Assembly: GCF_029714305.1 (NCBI RefSeq) | Contig: NZ_CP121647.1 | Coordinates: forward strand, 7,460,501-7,524,500 | DNA length: 64,000 nucleotides | DNA from: Bradyrhizobium sp. CB3481 | Lineage (GTDB): Bacteria; Pseudomonadota; Alphaproteobacteria; Rhizobiales; Xanthobacteraceae | Direction of reading: 5' to 3' | Shown here: in pieces, positions 51,362 to 60,239 of the stretch | Layout: every line of letters starts with the position of its first letter | Numbering within the stretch: the first letter of the stretch is position 1 | Notes under the pieces: model-generated | What the model saw: the letters and a program-made list of their open reading frames with translations, nothing else | Database searches by the model: none | Told to the model about the DNA's origin: nothing | Translations under genes and position numbers: made by a program

Positions 51362-52534
51362 ATGGCTGAGGCCTATATCGTCGCCGCCGCGCGCACCGCG
51401 GGCGGCCGCAAGGGGGGACGTCTGGCGGGCTGGCACCCGGCCGATCTCGCCGCCTCCGTGCTGGACTCGCTGGTCGACCGCACCGGCGTCGATCCCGCCC
51501 AGATCGAAGACGTGATCATGGGCTGCGTGATGCAGGCCGGCGAGCAGTCCAACAACATCGCCCGCAACGCCGTGATGGCCTCGAAGCTGCCGGAGAGCGT
51601 GCCCGCCACCTCGGTCGACCGCCAATGCGGCTCGTCGCAGCAGGCGCTGCATTTTGCGGCGCAGGCGGTGATGGCCGGCAGCATGGATATCGTGATCGCC
51701 GCCGGCGTGGAATCGATGACGCGGGTGCCGATGGGCCTCGCCTCGCAGCTCCCGGCCAAGAACGGCTTTGGCCACTACAAGAGCCCGGGCATCGAGAAGA
51801 AATATCCAAACATCGTGTTCAGCCAGTTCACTGGCGCGGAGATGATGGCGGAGAAGTACGGCCTCTCCAAGGACCAGCTCGACGAGTACTCTTACCAGAG
51901 CCACCAGCGCGCGATTGCCGCGACGCAAGCCGGCAAGTTCAAGGACGAGATCGTGCCGCTGCAGATCACCCGCGCCGACAACTCGACCGACACCCATCAT
52001 ATCGACGAAGGCATCCGCTTTGACGCCAGCCTCGACGGCATCAAGGGCGTCAAGCTGATTGCCGAGAACGGCAAGCACACCGCCGCCAGCGCCAGCCAGA
52101 TCTGCGACGGCGCTTCCGGTGTGCTGGTCGTCAACGAAAAGGGCCTCAAGTCGCTCGGCGTCAAGCCGCTGGCCCGCATCCACCACATGACCATGATGGG
52201 CGGCGATCCCGTGATCATGCTGGATGCGCCGCTGCACGCCACCAAGCGCGCGCTGGAAAAAGCCGGCATGTCGATTGGCGACATCGACCTGTTCGAGGTC
52301 AACGAAGCTTTTGCCGCCGTGCCGGTGGCGTGGCTCAAGACCACCGGCGCCGACCCTGAACGGCTCAACGTCAATGGCGGCGCCATCGCGCTCGGCCATC
52401 CGCTCGGCGGCTCCGGCACCAAGCTGATGACCACGCTGGTCAATGCGCTGAAGCAGCGCGGCAAGCGCTACGGCCTGCAGACCATGTGCGAAGGCGGCGG
52501 CATGGCCAACGTGACAATCGTCGAACGGCTGTAA
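51362..52534 (+). CDS. Acetyl-CoA C-acyltransferase (thiolase)
   Basis: This 390-aa thiolase has Cys89 in DRQCGSSQQ as the acyl-carrier nucleophile, NEAFA near 312, His346 in GHPLGGSG and Cys376 in CEGGGMAN, a complete active site. It would cleave the 3-ketoacyl-CoA to acetyl-CoA and a shortened acyl-CoA. It diverges from tetR, with the SDR and the rest of the pathway on the other strand. The first pathway cluster (11.7-16.9 kb) has no thiolase, so this enzyme could in principle serve both; there is no evidence for that in the sequence. Confidence 0.95.
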   Translation: MAEAYIVAAARTAGGRKGGRLAGWHPADLAASVLDSLVDRTGVDPAQIEDVIMGCVMQAGEQSNNIARNAVMASKLPESVPATSVDRQCGSSQQALHFAAQAVMAGSMDIVIAAGVESMTRVPMGLASQLPAKNGFGHYKSPGIEKKYPNIVFSQFTGAEMMAEKYGLSKDQLDEYSYQSHQRAIAATQAGKFKDEIVPLQITRADNSTDTHHIDEGIRFDASLDGIKGVKLIAENGKHTAASASQICDGASGVLVVNEKGLKSLGVKPLARIHHMTMMGGDPVIMLDAPLHATKRALEKAGMSIGDIDLFEVNEAFAAVPVAWLKTTGADPERLNVNGGAIALGHPLGGSGTKLMTTLVNALKQRGKRYGLQTMCEGGGMANVTIVERL

Positions 52535-52570
52535 GCCTCTCATGGCCACAGTCGTCTCAACGATAAAGGT

Positions 52571-52691
52571 GTCGTCCCGGCCTTGAGCCGGGACCCATAT
52601 CCACAGGTGCTTGCGGTTATGCCAGGCCGGAGCTCCAGCTTGCTTCAAAATCCACATTAGTGGTTATGGGTCCTGCGTTCGCAGGGACGAC
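52571..52691. repeat. Palindromic repeat (GTCGTCCCGG family)
   Basis: GTCGTCCCGGCCTTGAGCCG at the left and GGTCCTGCGTTCGCAGGGAC at the right. It lies between the thiolase and ligase genes, so the two may share a transcript through it. Confidence 0.82.
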
Positions 52692-52721
52692 AAAAATAAA
52701 AAAAGTCACCGAGGAAGCGTT

Positions 52722-54263
52722 GTGACCCACCCCTCCATCCACGCCCGCACCACACCGAACAAGATCGCCTATCAGATGGCTGGCACCGGCAAGGCGATCA
52801 CCTATCGCGAGCTCGACGAGCTCTCGAACCAGGGCGCGCATCTGTTCCGCTCGCTCGGGCTAAAGGCCGGCGACCACATCGCGCTCTTGATGGAAAACCG
52901 CCTCGCCTTCATGGAAATCTGCTGGGCGGCGCAACGCGCGGGACTCTATTACACCGCGATCAGCCGCTATCTGACGCAGGACGAGATCGCCTATATCGTC
53001 AAAGATTGCGGCGCGAAGGTCTTCATCACCACGCCGAAATGCGCCGAGCAAGTCAAAGGGCTGGTCGGCCAGGTCGATGGTCCCCTGCTCTACATGATGG
53101 ACACACCCGAGCCCGGCTTCCGCTCCTATGACAAGGAAGCGATCGCGATGCCGACGACGCCGATCGCAGATGAAGTCGCCGGCTACGACATGCTCTACTC
53201 TTCCGGTACCACCGGGCGGCCGAAGGGCATCAAGAAGGCGTTCGAGGGCAAGGCGATCGACGTGCCGAACCCGCTTTTGAGAATCCTTTGCGCCGACATG
53301 TGCGGCATGTCCGCAGACAGCATCTATCTGTCGCCGGCGCCGCTCTATCACGCGGCTCCCTTGCGCTTCAACATGATGGCGATCACGCTCGGCGGCACGT
53401 CCATCATCATGGAGCACTTCGATGCCGAGGAATTTTTGCGGCTGGTCGAGAAATACAAGGTCACGCAGTCGCAGCTGGTGCCGACCATGTTCGTACGCAT
53501 GCTGAAACTGCCAGACGAGGTGCGGGCGCGCTATGACGTCTCCTCGTTGAAGGGCGCGATCCACGCCGCGGCGCCCTGCCCGGTCGACGTGAAGGCCAAG
53601 ATGATCGAATGGTGGGGGCCGATCCTGATCGAGTATTACGCCGGCTCCGAGGGCAACGGCGTCACCGTCTCAACTTCGCAGCAATGGCTGACCCATCGCG
53701 GCACCGTCGGGCGCGCCGTGGTCGGCAAGGTGAAAATCCTGGATGAGAATGACGAGGAGCGCCCCGTCGGCGAAATCGGCACGGTCTACTTCGCCGACGC
53801 GCCCGCCTTCACCTATCACAACGATCCCGAGAAGACGAAGAAGGCCTATAACGAAAAAGGCTGGTCGACGCTCGGCGACGTCGGCTATCTCGACGCCGAA
53901 GGCTACCTCTATCTCACCGACCGCAAGAGCTACATGATCATCTCCGGCGGCGTGAACATCTATCCGCAGGAGACCGAGGACATCCTGATCACCCATCCCG
54001 CCGTCTCTGATGTGGCCGTGTTCGGCGTCCCGAACGAGGAGATGGGCGAGGAGGTCAAGGCAGTGGTGCAACCGCACGACATGGCCAAGGCGAGCAAGGA
54101 GTTAGAGGCCGAACTGATCGCGTTCTGCCGAAAGCATCTGTCGCCGATCAAATGCCCGAAGAGCATCGACTTCGAGGCCGAGCTGCCGCGCACACCGACC
54201 GGGAAGCTGGTGAAGCGGCACCTGCGCGACAGGTATTGGCCGAAGGCGGCAGCGAAGGCGTAG
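52722..54263 (+). CDS. AMP-forming acyl-CoA synthetase
   Basis: This 513-aa ANL ligase has P-loop YSSGTTGRPKGI, a central EYYAGSEGNG (A5-like), YLTDRKSYMIISGGVNIYPQ (A8/A7 region) and C-terminal PRTPTGKLVKR with the catalytic Lys. It belongs to the fatty- or aryl-acid CoA ligase group rather than the feruloyl-CoA synthase group. The start is GTG 52722 with GAGGAAG five bases upstream; the frame stays open to 52611 inside a repeat. It is downstream of the thiolase and may activate another acid for the same pathway. Confidence 0.92.
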   Translation: MTHPSIHARTTPNKIAYQMAGTGKAITYRELDELSNQGAHLFRSLGLKAGDHIALLMENRLAFMEICWAAQRAGLYYTAISRYLTQDEIAYIVKDCGAKVFITTPKCAEQVKGLVGQVDGPLLYMMDTPEPGFRSYDKEAIAMPTTPIADEVAGYDMLYSSGTTGRPKGIKKAFEGKAIDVPNPLLRILCADMCGMSADSIYLSPAPLYHAAPLRFNMMAITLGGTSIIMEHFDAEEFLRLVEKYKVTQSQLVPTMFVRMLKLPDEVRARYDVSSLKGAIHAAAPCPVDVKAKMIEWWGPILIEYYAGSEGNGVTVSTSQQWLTHRGTVGRAVVGKVKILDENDEERPVGEIGTVYFADAPAFTYHNDPEKTKKAYNEKGWSTLGDVGYLDAEGYLYLTDRKSYMIISGGVNIYPQETEDILITHPAVSDVAVFGVPNEEMGEEVKAVVQPHDMAKASKELEAELIAFCRKHLSPIKCPKSIDFEAELPRTPTGKLVKRHLRDRYWPKAAAKA

Positions 54264-54267
54264 CCGT

Positions 54268-54438
54268 CATCCTCCAATGGAGGGGGGGATCGGTTCGCAT
54301 GCAATGCGAACCGAGGTGGGGCGACAGTCTGTCGTATCGGGCGCTGCCCGTGTTGAGAGAGACCCCACCCCGCCTCACATCTCGCTTCGCTCGCTGTGAG
54401 CCGACCCTCCCCCTCCAGGGCCCTCCAGGGGAGGGTGG
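54268..54438. repeat. Composite palindromic repeat, family A, second copy
   Basis: It shares ATCGGTTCGCATG, CGAACCGAGGTGGGG and CACCCCGCCTCA with 11464-11624 in the same order. CCCTCCAGGG is tandemly duplicated at 54411-54430. It lies between convergent genes. Confidence 0.88.
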
Positions 54439-54455
54439 GAGACCCTCTCCGGCCT

Positions 54456-54962
54456 CTACACCGTCCCAGCCGGCGCGCAGGCAGCGGCGGGCAAGGCGCG
54501 CATCTCCAGATGTCCCCGCTGTCCCGTGGTCGTCGTGGTCCATTGGGCATCGATCTGCTGCAAGTCTTTCGACAGCCTTCCGCGATGGCTGCCATCCGTC
54601 ACGAATGCCGCGCTGCCTTCAGGCGACAGCTCGAAAATTTCCACCTGCAGGTCCGGCAAGCGGACAAGCATCCGGACTTTAATCTTCGTCACCTCGCGCC
54701 CGACCTCGTAGGTACCGCATCCCTGCGCTTCGGCGCTCTGGCTGTCGAGGGCCCGCACCGAGTCGAAGGTGATAACGACGTTCTGCACTATTCCGTCACC
54801 ATCCCAGCGAAATTCGCCGGAAAACGCTCGCGGCATGTTTTGCGTCAGATCGTCCATCTCCGACGCACTGGCAATGGAAGCAAGGAACAGACTTGCAGCC
54901 GCGATCACTACAGCGATACGCAAAAACAAGCCGTGAAAATTAGCGGTCCCGATCGAGCGCAT
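54456..54962 (-). CDS. Exported protein of unknown function (168 aa)
   Basis: ATG 54962 gives a signal peptide (HGLFLRIAVVIAAASLFLAS, then IASAS; cleavage near residue 33). The mature part is beta-rich (AFSGEFRWDGDGIVQNVVIT, GCGTYEVGREVTKIKVRMLV, then LRGHLEMR-like end) with two cysteines. The pattern suggests a small periplasmic beta-barrel or lipocalin-like domain, but I cannot name a family. The start lies 215 bp from the divergent hydrolase gene. Confidence 0.75.
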   Translation of the reverse strand: MRSIGTANFHGLFLRIAVVIAAASLFLASIASASEMDDLTQNMPRAFSGEFRWDGDGIVQNVVITFDSVRALDSQSAEAQGCGTYEVGREVTKIKVRMLVRLPDLQVEIFELSPEGSAAFVTDGSHRGRLSKDLQQIDAQWTTTTTGQRGHLEMRALPAAACAPAGTV

Positions 54963-55177
54963 GCGGCCTTCATCCTCCAGGGAATGTTATCGCCGTTAGA
55001 CGGCCCCGACGAGGCGAAGGTTCAAGCCGCTATCATCCCGTTGAGTTTGCAGCTTTGAATTCATCGAAGTTATTTGCTTGCGGCGGATGATATGCGTTTG
55101 CGGGCTACCGGAGATGATCGAAAGCGCGTAAACCCCTCGTTAATGCGTTGAACAACGTTTTTCCAGGTAAACGTGTC

Positions 55178-56353
55178 ATGAGTGCCGATCTTCCCGACAT
55201 TCCGCTGCCCTCCACCATCCGCTCCCGCTACGTCGACGGCATCAACGGCCTGCGCATGCATGTGCTCGAGTCCGGGTTCGAGACGCGCGGCCGGCCCTGC
55301 GTGTTGCTGCTGCACGGCTTTCCCGAGCTGGCCTATTCCTGGCGCAAGGTGATGCCGGTGCTCGCCGAGGCCGGCTACCACGTGATCGCGCCGGACCAGC
55401 GCGGTTATGGCCGCACCACCGGATGGGATCCGAATTATGACGGCGATCTCGCTTCCTTCCGCCTGCCCAATCTGGTGCGCGACGCACTGGGGCTGGTTTC
55501 GGCGTTCGGCTACAAAAGCGTTGATGCGGTCATCGGGCATGATTTCGGCTCGTCGGTCGCGGCATGGTGCGCGCTGATCCGGCCGGACGTGTTTCGTTCG
55601 GTCGTGATGATGAGCGCGCCGTTCGGCGGCCCGCCGTCGCTGCCGTTCAACACCGTGAATAGCCCTGCCAAACCTGCCGCGGAAGATCCGATCCATCGCG
55701 ATCTCGCCGCGCTGCCGCGCCCGCGAAAACATTACCAATGGTACTACTCGACGCGCGAGGCGAACGACGACATGCACCGCGCGCCGCAGGGCGTGCATGA
55801 TTTCTTGCGTGCCTACTATCACCACAAGAGCGCGGACTGGAAAGCCAATAGGCCGTACCCGCTGAAATCATGGACGGCGGACGAGATCGCAAAACTGCCG
55901 ACCTATTATGTGATGGACCTCGCCAAGGACATGGCCGCCACGGTTGCCGAGGAGATGCCATCGCCGGCCGAGATCGCCGCCAACAAATGGCTGCCGGACA
56001 GCGAGCTTGCCTTCTACGCCGCCGAGTATGAGCGCAACGGATTCCAGGGCGGACTGCAATGGTATCGCTGTGGCACCTCCGGCGCGTTCACGGGCGAATT
56101 GCAGCTATGGTCGGGCCGCACGATCGATGTGCCCTCCGCCTTCATTTCGGGCAAGCAGGACTGGGGCACCCATCAGCGGCCCGGCGTCTACGAGGCGATG
56201 CAGAAGGCGGCCTGCACCAAGATGATCGGTTGCCATCTCGTCGATGGCGCCGGCCACTGGGTGCAGCAAGAGCGGCCCAACGAAGTGAGCTGGTTGCTGG
56301 TGAATTTCCTGCGAGGGACGACCAAGGCGAAGCAGGGCACAACCGACAATTGA
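55178..56353 (+). CDS. Alpha/beta-hydrolase, epoxide hydrolase-like
   Basis: This 391-aa protein (ATG 55178) has an oxyanion motif HGFPE at 46-50. The nucleophile elbow GHDFGSS puts Asp122 in the place of the nucleophile, as in epoxide hydrolases and haloalkane dehalogenases, and His360 lies in GAGHWVQQERP. The large cap domain (about 180-290) has Tyr residues suited to protonate an epoxide oxygen, but which are catalytic cannot be told. It probably opens an epoxide or acts on an ester. It is monocistronic, upstream of mbfA, whose iron control element lies after its stop. Confidence 0.88.
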   Translation: MSADLPDIPLPSTIRSRYVDGINGLRMHVLESGFETRGRPCVLLLHGFPELAYSWRKVMPVLAEAGYHVIAPDQRGYGRTTGWDPNYDGDLASFRLPNLVRDALGLVSAFGYKSVDAVIGHDFGSSVAAWCALIRPDVFRSVVMMSAPFGGPPSLPFNTVNSPAKPAAEDPIHRDLAALPRPRKHYQWYYSTREANDDMHRAPQGVHDFLRAYYHHKSADWKANRPYPLKSWTADEIAKLPTYYVMDLAKDMAATVAEEMPSPAEIAANKWLPDSELAFYAAEYERNGFQGGLQWYRCGTSGAFTGELQLWSGRTIDVPSAFISGKQDWGTHQRPGVYEAMQKAACTKMIGCHLVDGAGHWVQQERPNEVSWLLVNFLRGTTKAKQGTTDN

Positions 56354-56371
56354 CCACGGCACGCGTCAATA

Positions 56372-56386
56372 TTAGAATGATTCTAA
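56372..56386. promoter_or_regulatory. Iron control element (Irr box) before mbfA
   Basis: TTAGAATGATTCTAA is a perfect 7+1+7 palindrome 19 bases before the mbfA start, and matches the iron control element that the heme-sensing regulator Irr binds in rhizobia. It probably represses mbfA at low iron. Confidence 0.85.
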
Positions 56387-56405
56387 ACTAAGAAAGGCGC
56401 GTGCC

Positions 56406-57377
56406 GTGAAGAATTTCGCCGACCTGACCGAGCGCGAGGTGCTGGCCGTTGCGATCTCCTCCGAGGAGGAGGACAGCCGCATCTACATGACGTTCGCCGA
56501 AGACCTCGCCGAACGCTACCCCGACTCGGCCAAGGTTTTCGAGGAGATGGCCGAGGAGGAGCGCGGCCACCGCCACCGCCTGCTCGAACTCTATGAGAAA
56601 CGCTTTGGGCAGCATCTGCCGCCGATCCGGCGGGAAGACGTCAAGGGCTTCCTGCGCCGCCGTCCGATCTGGCTGACCAAGAACCTGCCGCTCGACACCA
56701 TTCGGAAAGAAGTCGAGACGATGGAGCTCGAGGCCGAGCGCTTTTACGCCAAGGCCAGCGAGCGGGCCGAGGATGTCGGCGTGCGGCGCCTGCTCGGCGA
56801 TCTCGCCGAGGAGGAGAAGCATCACGAGCAGCTCGCGGTCAAACTGACCGGTGAAATCCTCAAGCCCGACGTGCGCGCCGAAGAGGACAAGACGCGGCGG
56901 CGCATGTTCGTGCTGCAATATGTGCAGCCGGGACTCGCTGGCCTGATGGACGGCTCGGTCTCGACACTGGCGCCGCTATTTGCGGCGGCCTTTGCCACGC
57001 ATCAGAACTGGCAGACGTTTCTGGTCGGACTCGCCGCCTCGATCGGCGCCGGCATCAGCATGGGTTTTGCGGAAGCCCTGTCCGACGACGGCTCTTTGAC
57101 CGGACGCGGCTCGCCCTGGCTGCGCGGCATCACCTGCGGGCTGATGACGACGCTCGGCGGCATCGGTCATACCCTGCCCTATCTGGTGCCGGACAGCTGG
57201 CCGAATGCGTTCTGGATCGCAACCGCCATCGCCTGCGTCATCGTGTTCTTCGAGCTCTGGGCAATCGCCTTCATCCGCGCGCGCTACATGGACACACCGT
57301 TCCTGCAGGCAGTGTTCCAGATCGTGCTCGGCGGCGCGATCGTGCTGGCGGTCGGGATATTGATCGGAGCGGCCTAA
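56406..57377 (+). CDS. mbfA: Membrane-bound ferritin A (ferritin-like domain plus VIT1/CCC1 transporter)
   Basis: This 323-aa protein has an N-terminal ferritin-like di-iron domain (about 1-160; EEED at 20-23, EEERGH at 50-55, a second [11 protein letters not shown] pair near 140) and a C-terminal VIT1/CCC1-type domain (about 165-323) with five hydrophobic helices ([20 protein letters not shown]). In Bradyrhizobium and Agrobacterium MbfA exports iron from the cytoplasm and protects against iron and peroxide stress; it is repressed by Irr at low iron. The perfect Irr-type palindrome at 56372-56386 supports this. Start GTG 56406, AAAGG upstream. Confidence 0.95.
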   Translation: MKNFADLTEREVLAVAISSEEEDSRIYMTFAEDLAERYPDSAKVFEEMAEEERGHRHRLLELYEKRFGQHLPPIRREDVKGFLRRRPIWLTKNLPLDTIRKEVETMELEAERFYAKASERAEDVGVRRLLGDLAEEEKHHEQLAVKLTGEILKPDVRAEEDKTRRRMFVLQYVQPGLAGLMDGSVSTLAPLFAAAFATHQNWQTFLVGLAASIGAGISMGFAEALSDDGSLTGRGSPWLRGITCGLMTTLGGIGHTLPYLVPDSWPNAFWIATAIACVIVFFELWAIAFIRARYMDTPFLQAVFQIVLGGAIVLAVGILIGAA

Positions 57378-57536
57378 TGCGAATAGCCGCCGTCGCGCTG
57401 CCGAGTGTGACGGCGATCACTACGCTAAACCCCTGGCTGCACCATCGAATTGCTGCTGTACAGCTATTGCTCTTGCTGCACACGCGCAAACTGAGCATCA
57501 TCCGCGCCGCAATCAGAACCGCGCGGGGAGTATGCC

Positions 57537-59009
57537 TTGGCCAAATCGCAATGGAGCTTCAAGACTGCCATCGAATTGTCTGGCGCGCTGGCAGCAAGGA
57601 AAGTCTCGGCAGTCGAACTCGCCGAGGACGCCATCGGGCGCATCGAACGGCATGATGCCAAGATCAATGCGATTTGTGTTCGCGATTTCGATCGCGCGCT
57701 TACCGCCGCCCGCGCCGCCGATGCTGAACTGGCGCGCGGCGTGACGAAGCCGCTGCTTGGCCTGCCGGTGACGGTGAAGGAATCCTACAACATCGCGGGG
57801 CTGCCGACGACCTGGGGCATTCCGGCGCAGAAGAATTTCACGCCGACCGAAGACGCACTGTCGGTCGCGCGCGTCAAGGACGCCGGCGGCGTCATCTTGG
57901 GCAAGACCAACGTGCCGCTCGGGCTCGGCGACTGGCAGAGCTACAACGAGATCTACGGCACCACCAACAATCCCTTCGATCTCGGCCGCACGCCGGGCGG
58001 CTCGTCCGGCGGCTCCTCGGCCGCGCTGGCCGCGGGCTATGGCCCGCTGTCGCTCGGCTCCGACATCGGCGGCTCGCTGCGCGTGCCCGCCTTCCACTGC
58101 GGCGTTTATGCACACAAGCCGACGTTTGCGCTGGTGCCGGGGCGCGGCCACACGCCGCCGCCGTTCCAGCCGCTGCCGCTCGATCGCGACCTTGCCGTGA
58201 CCGGCCCGATGGCGCGCAGCGCCGCCGATCTCTCGCTGCTGCTGGACGTCATGGCCGGCCCGGATCCGCTTGAAGCCGGCAAGGGCTTCAAGCTCGCGCT
58301 GCCGCCGCCACGCCACACCGCGCTGAAGGATTTTCGCGTCCTCGTGGTCGACACCGATCCTGTGATGCCGACCGACGAGGTGGTGCGCGGCACGATCCAC
58401 AAGCTTACCGCCAATCTCGAAAAGGCCGGCGTCAAGGTCGACCGCAACAGCCCGCTGCTGCCGAACTTTGCGGAGACATCCCGGCTCTATATGCGGATGC
58501 TGATGTCGTTCCTCGCGGCCTCGTTCCCGCCGGAGGTCTATGCCGGTGCGCAGGCCGCCGCCGCCGCGCTGCCCGCGAGCGATATCAGCCTCGCCGCCGA
58601 GCGCCTGCGCGGCATTGCGATCAGCCATCGCAACTGGTTGATGGATGACGTCGCCCGCGCCCGCCTGCGTGCACAGTGGCGCGAGTTGTTCAAGACCTAT
58701 GACGCCGTGATCTGCCCGATCATGCCGACGCCGGCCTATCCGCACGATCATTCCGACGAGCAGGAGAAACGCCGCATCAAGATCGACGGCAAGGATCACA
58801 TCTATCCCGACCAGCTCGCCTGGCCCGGCATCGCCACCCTGCCCGGCCTGCCCGCGACCGCGCTGCCATCAGGCTTCTCGCCGGACGGCCTGCCGGTCGG
58901 CGTGCAGATCGTCGGCCCATGGCTGGAGGATCGCACGCCGCTGAAGCTGGCCGAACTGATCGAGCGTGAGTTCGGCGGCTTCAGGCCTCCGCCGATGTTT
59001 GATGATTGA
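57537..59009 (+). CDS. Amidase (amidase signature family)
   Basis: This 490-aa protein has the Ser-cisSer-Lys triad of the amidase signature family: Lys81 (VTVKESYN), Ser156 and Ser180 within PGGSSGGSSAALAAG and GSDIGGSLRVP. It hydrolyses a carboxamide; the substrate is unknown. The start is TTG 57537, six bases after GGGGAG (57525-57530). An ATG at 57532 is in another frame. It stands alone; a role as Glu-tRNA amidotransferase subunit A is unlikely because gatB/gatC are absent and motifs differ. Confidence 0.93.
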   Translation: MAKSQWSFKTAIELSGALAARKVSAVELAEDAIGRIERHDAKINAICVRDFDRALTAARAADAELARGVTKPLLGLPVTVKESYNIAGLPTTWGIPAQKNFTPTEDALSVARVKDAGGVILGKTNVPLGLGDWQSYNEIYGTTNNPFDLGRTPGGSSGGSSAALAAGYGPLSLGSDIGGSLRVPAFHCGVYAHKPTFALVPGRGHTPPPFQPLPLDRDLAVTGPMARSAADLSLLLDVMAGPDPLEAGKGFKLALPPPRHTALKDFRVLVVDTDPVMPTDEVVRGTIHKLTANLEKAGVKVDRNSPLLPNFAETSRLYMRMLMSFLAASFPPEVYAGAQAAAAALPASDISLAAERLRGIAISHRNWLMDDVARARLRAQWRELFKTYDAVICPIMPTPAYPHDHSDEQEKRRIKIDGKDHIYPDQLAWPGIATLPGLPATALPSGFSPDGLPVGVQIVGPWLEDRTPLKLAELIEREFGGFRPPPMFDD

Positions 59010-59068
59010 GGGCAAAACTTAGCCGCGACGTCATTGCATGCGGCGCGAAGCGTGAGATGTAATCGGGG

Positions 59069-59112
59069 CCTCATGTTCGAGACGGCGCTGACGCGCTCCT
59101 CACCATGAGGGA
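59069..59112. repeat. Short palindromic repeat (CCTCATGTTCGAGACGG family)
   Basis: CCTCATGTTCGAGACGGCGC and TGACGCGCTCCTCACCATGAGG; a shortened version of 26473-26576. Confidence 0.75.
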
Positions 59113-59128
59113 CAGGTATTGACGCGTC

Positions 59129-59689
59129 ATGAGGACTTTTTTTCGAGTCGTCATATCGGTGATCGCGGGATTCCTGCTGATGTGGCCACTTGGCTATACC
59201 TATGCCGCGCTCGGCTGGCCAACATTCCACTCGTGGGGGCTGATGCATGGCACCTTCGTCGCGGCCTGGCCAACGCTATCGATCCTGGCATTCCTTGCAC
59301 TGGGCTATCTGCCGGTTTTCCGGCGCATCGATGACACAGTACTTCTGATCGCCGGCCTCGTTTGGGGCCTGTTGCTGGCCACTGGTTTCAACATCCGCCA
59401 CGCCCTCGGCTTTGAGGTTGCCTATGGCCTATTCAGCGCGACGGCCGTTATCGTTGCAGCACTGTGCGTCTTTGCCAAACACCGGCTCCGTCTGGCGTTG
59501 CTCGCGATATCGCCGCTTGTTTTCCTGAACCTGGATCTTCTGCTGCCGCCACCGGCGCTTGAACAGTTACTTTCTCGCGCCATCTCTGATCTCAAGGCCC
59601 TTTTGCCGCCAGTTGCTTTCTCGCTTGCGGGTTACGTACTTGGCTCGCTCGTCCGCCTCGCGATCAAGCGCTCGCCGCGAACAGTATGA
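59129..59689 (+). CDS. Small hydrophobic membrane protein of unknown function
   Basis: This 186-aa protein has about five predicted transmembrane helices (FRVVISVIAGFLLMWPLGYT, WPTLSILAFLALGYLPVF, TVLLIAGLVWGLLLATGF, LFSATAVIVAALCVFAKH, PVAFSLAGYVLGSLVRLA). No charged or catalytic motif was recognised. It is preceded by a short repeat and followed after 38 bp by the NTF2-like gene on the same strand, so they may share a transcript. Confidence 0.75.
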   Translation: MRTFFRVVISVIAGFLLMWPLGYTYAALGWPTFHSWGLMHGTFVAAWPTLSILAFLALGYLPVFRRIDDTVLLIAGLVWGLLLATGFNIRHALGFEVAYGLFSATAVIVAALCVFAKHRLRLALLAISPLVFLNLDLLLPPPALEQLLSRAISDLKALLPPVAFSLAGYVLGSLVRLAIKRSPRTV

Positions 59690-59727
59690 TGGCCGCTCTG
59701 CATTAACGAACAAGAACTGGAGGAATC

Positions 59728-60081
59728 ATGAACGACGACCTCGCCGAGCTGGCAAAACTCAACCAAGACTATGTCGCGTCCGTGCAGAATTCCGACGTCA
59801 AGCGCTTCGATCAAATCCTCGCCGCCGATTTCTACTGCTCCAATCCCGATAAGTCTCTGGTCGATCGCGCCGCGTTCCTGCAACAGACGGCAAGGCCGGT
59901 CGCGATCAAGGGCCTGCGCGCGGAAGACGTGAAGATCCGTATCCTCGGCGACTTCGCCATCATCCACGCCGCCACCAGCTACACTACGCCGGATGGGCAA
60001 CAGGCGCACGGCCGCTATACCGATTGCTGGGCGAAGCAGAACGGGAGATGGCTAGCTGTGTCAGCGCATGTGACGCGGTAG
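59728..60081 (+). CDS. NTF2-like (SnoaL/DUF4440) family protein
   Basis: This 117-aa protein has a clear ribosome site (GGAGG before ATG 59728). It has the cone-shaped NTF2-like pattern: N-terminal helix LAELAKLNQDYVASVQNSDV, FDQILAADFYCSNPDKSLVD, VKIRILGDFAIIHAATSYTT and C-terminal WLAVSAHVTR. The fold is used for small-molecule isomerases, hydrolases and binding proteins; the reaction cannot be assigned. Cytoplasmic. Confidence 0.85.
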   Translation: MNDDLAELAKLNQDYVASVQNSDVKRFDQILAADFYCSNPDKSLVDRAAFLQQTARPVAIKGLRAEDVKIRILGDFAIIHAATSYTTPDGQQAHGRYTDCWAKQNGRWLAVSAHVTR

Positions 60082-60096
60082 CTCAGCTCACACCAA

Positions 60097-60214
60097 GTCG
60101 TCCCGGCGAACGCCGGGACCCATAACCACTGCTGCCTGTTGGGAGAGAAACCGTCTACCGTCGTGCCATTTCCATCCGCCGCGGCGTATGGGTCCCGGCG
60201 TTCGCCGGGACGAC
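60097..60214. repeat. Palindromic repeat (GTCGTCCCGG family)
   Basis: GTCGTCCCGGCGAACGCCGG at the left and GGGTCCCGGCGTTCGCCGGG at the right are long, well-matched terminal hairpins. It lies between convergent genes. Confidence 0.9.
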
Positions 60215-60239
60215 GGGCACGTTTACGTTCGACTCGACC

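Noticed and set aside
51347..52657. Minus-strand open frame of 436 codons opposite the thiolase
   Set aside because: The thiolase has all catalytic residues; the antisense frame is His/Arg/Gly-rich and starts inside a repeat.
57513..58799. Minus-strand open frame of 428 codons opposite the amidase
   Set aside because: The amidase triad is intact on the plus strand; the reverse frame is a composition artefact.
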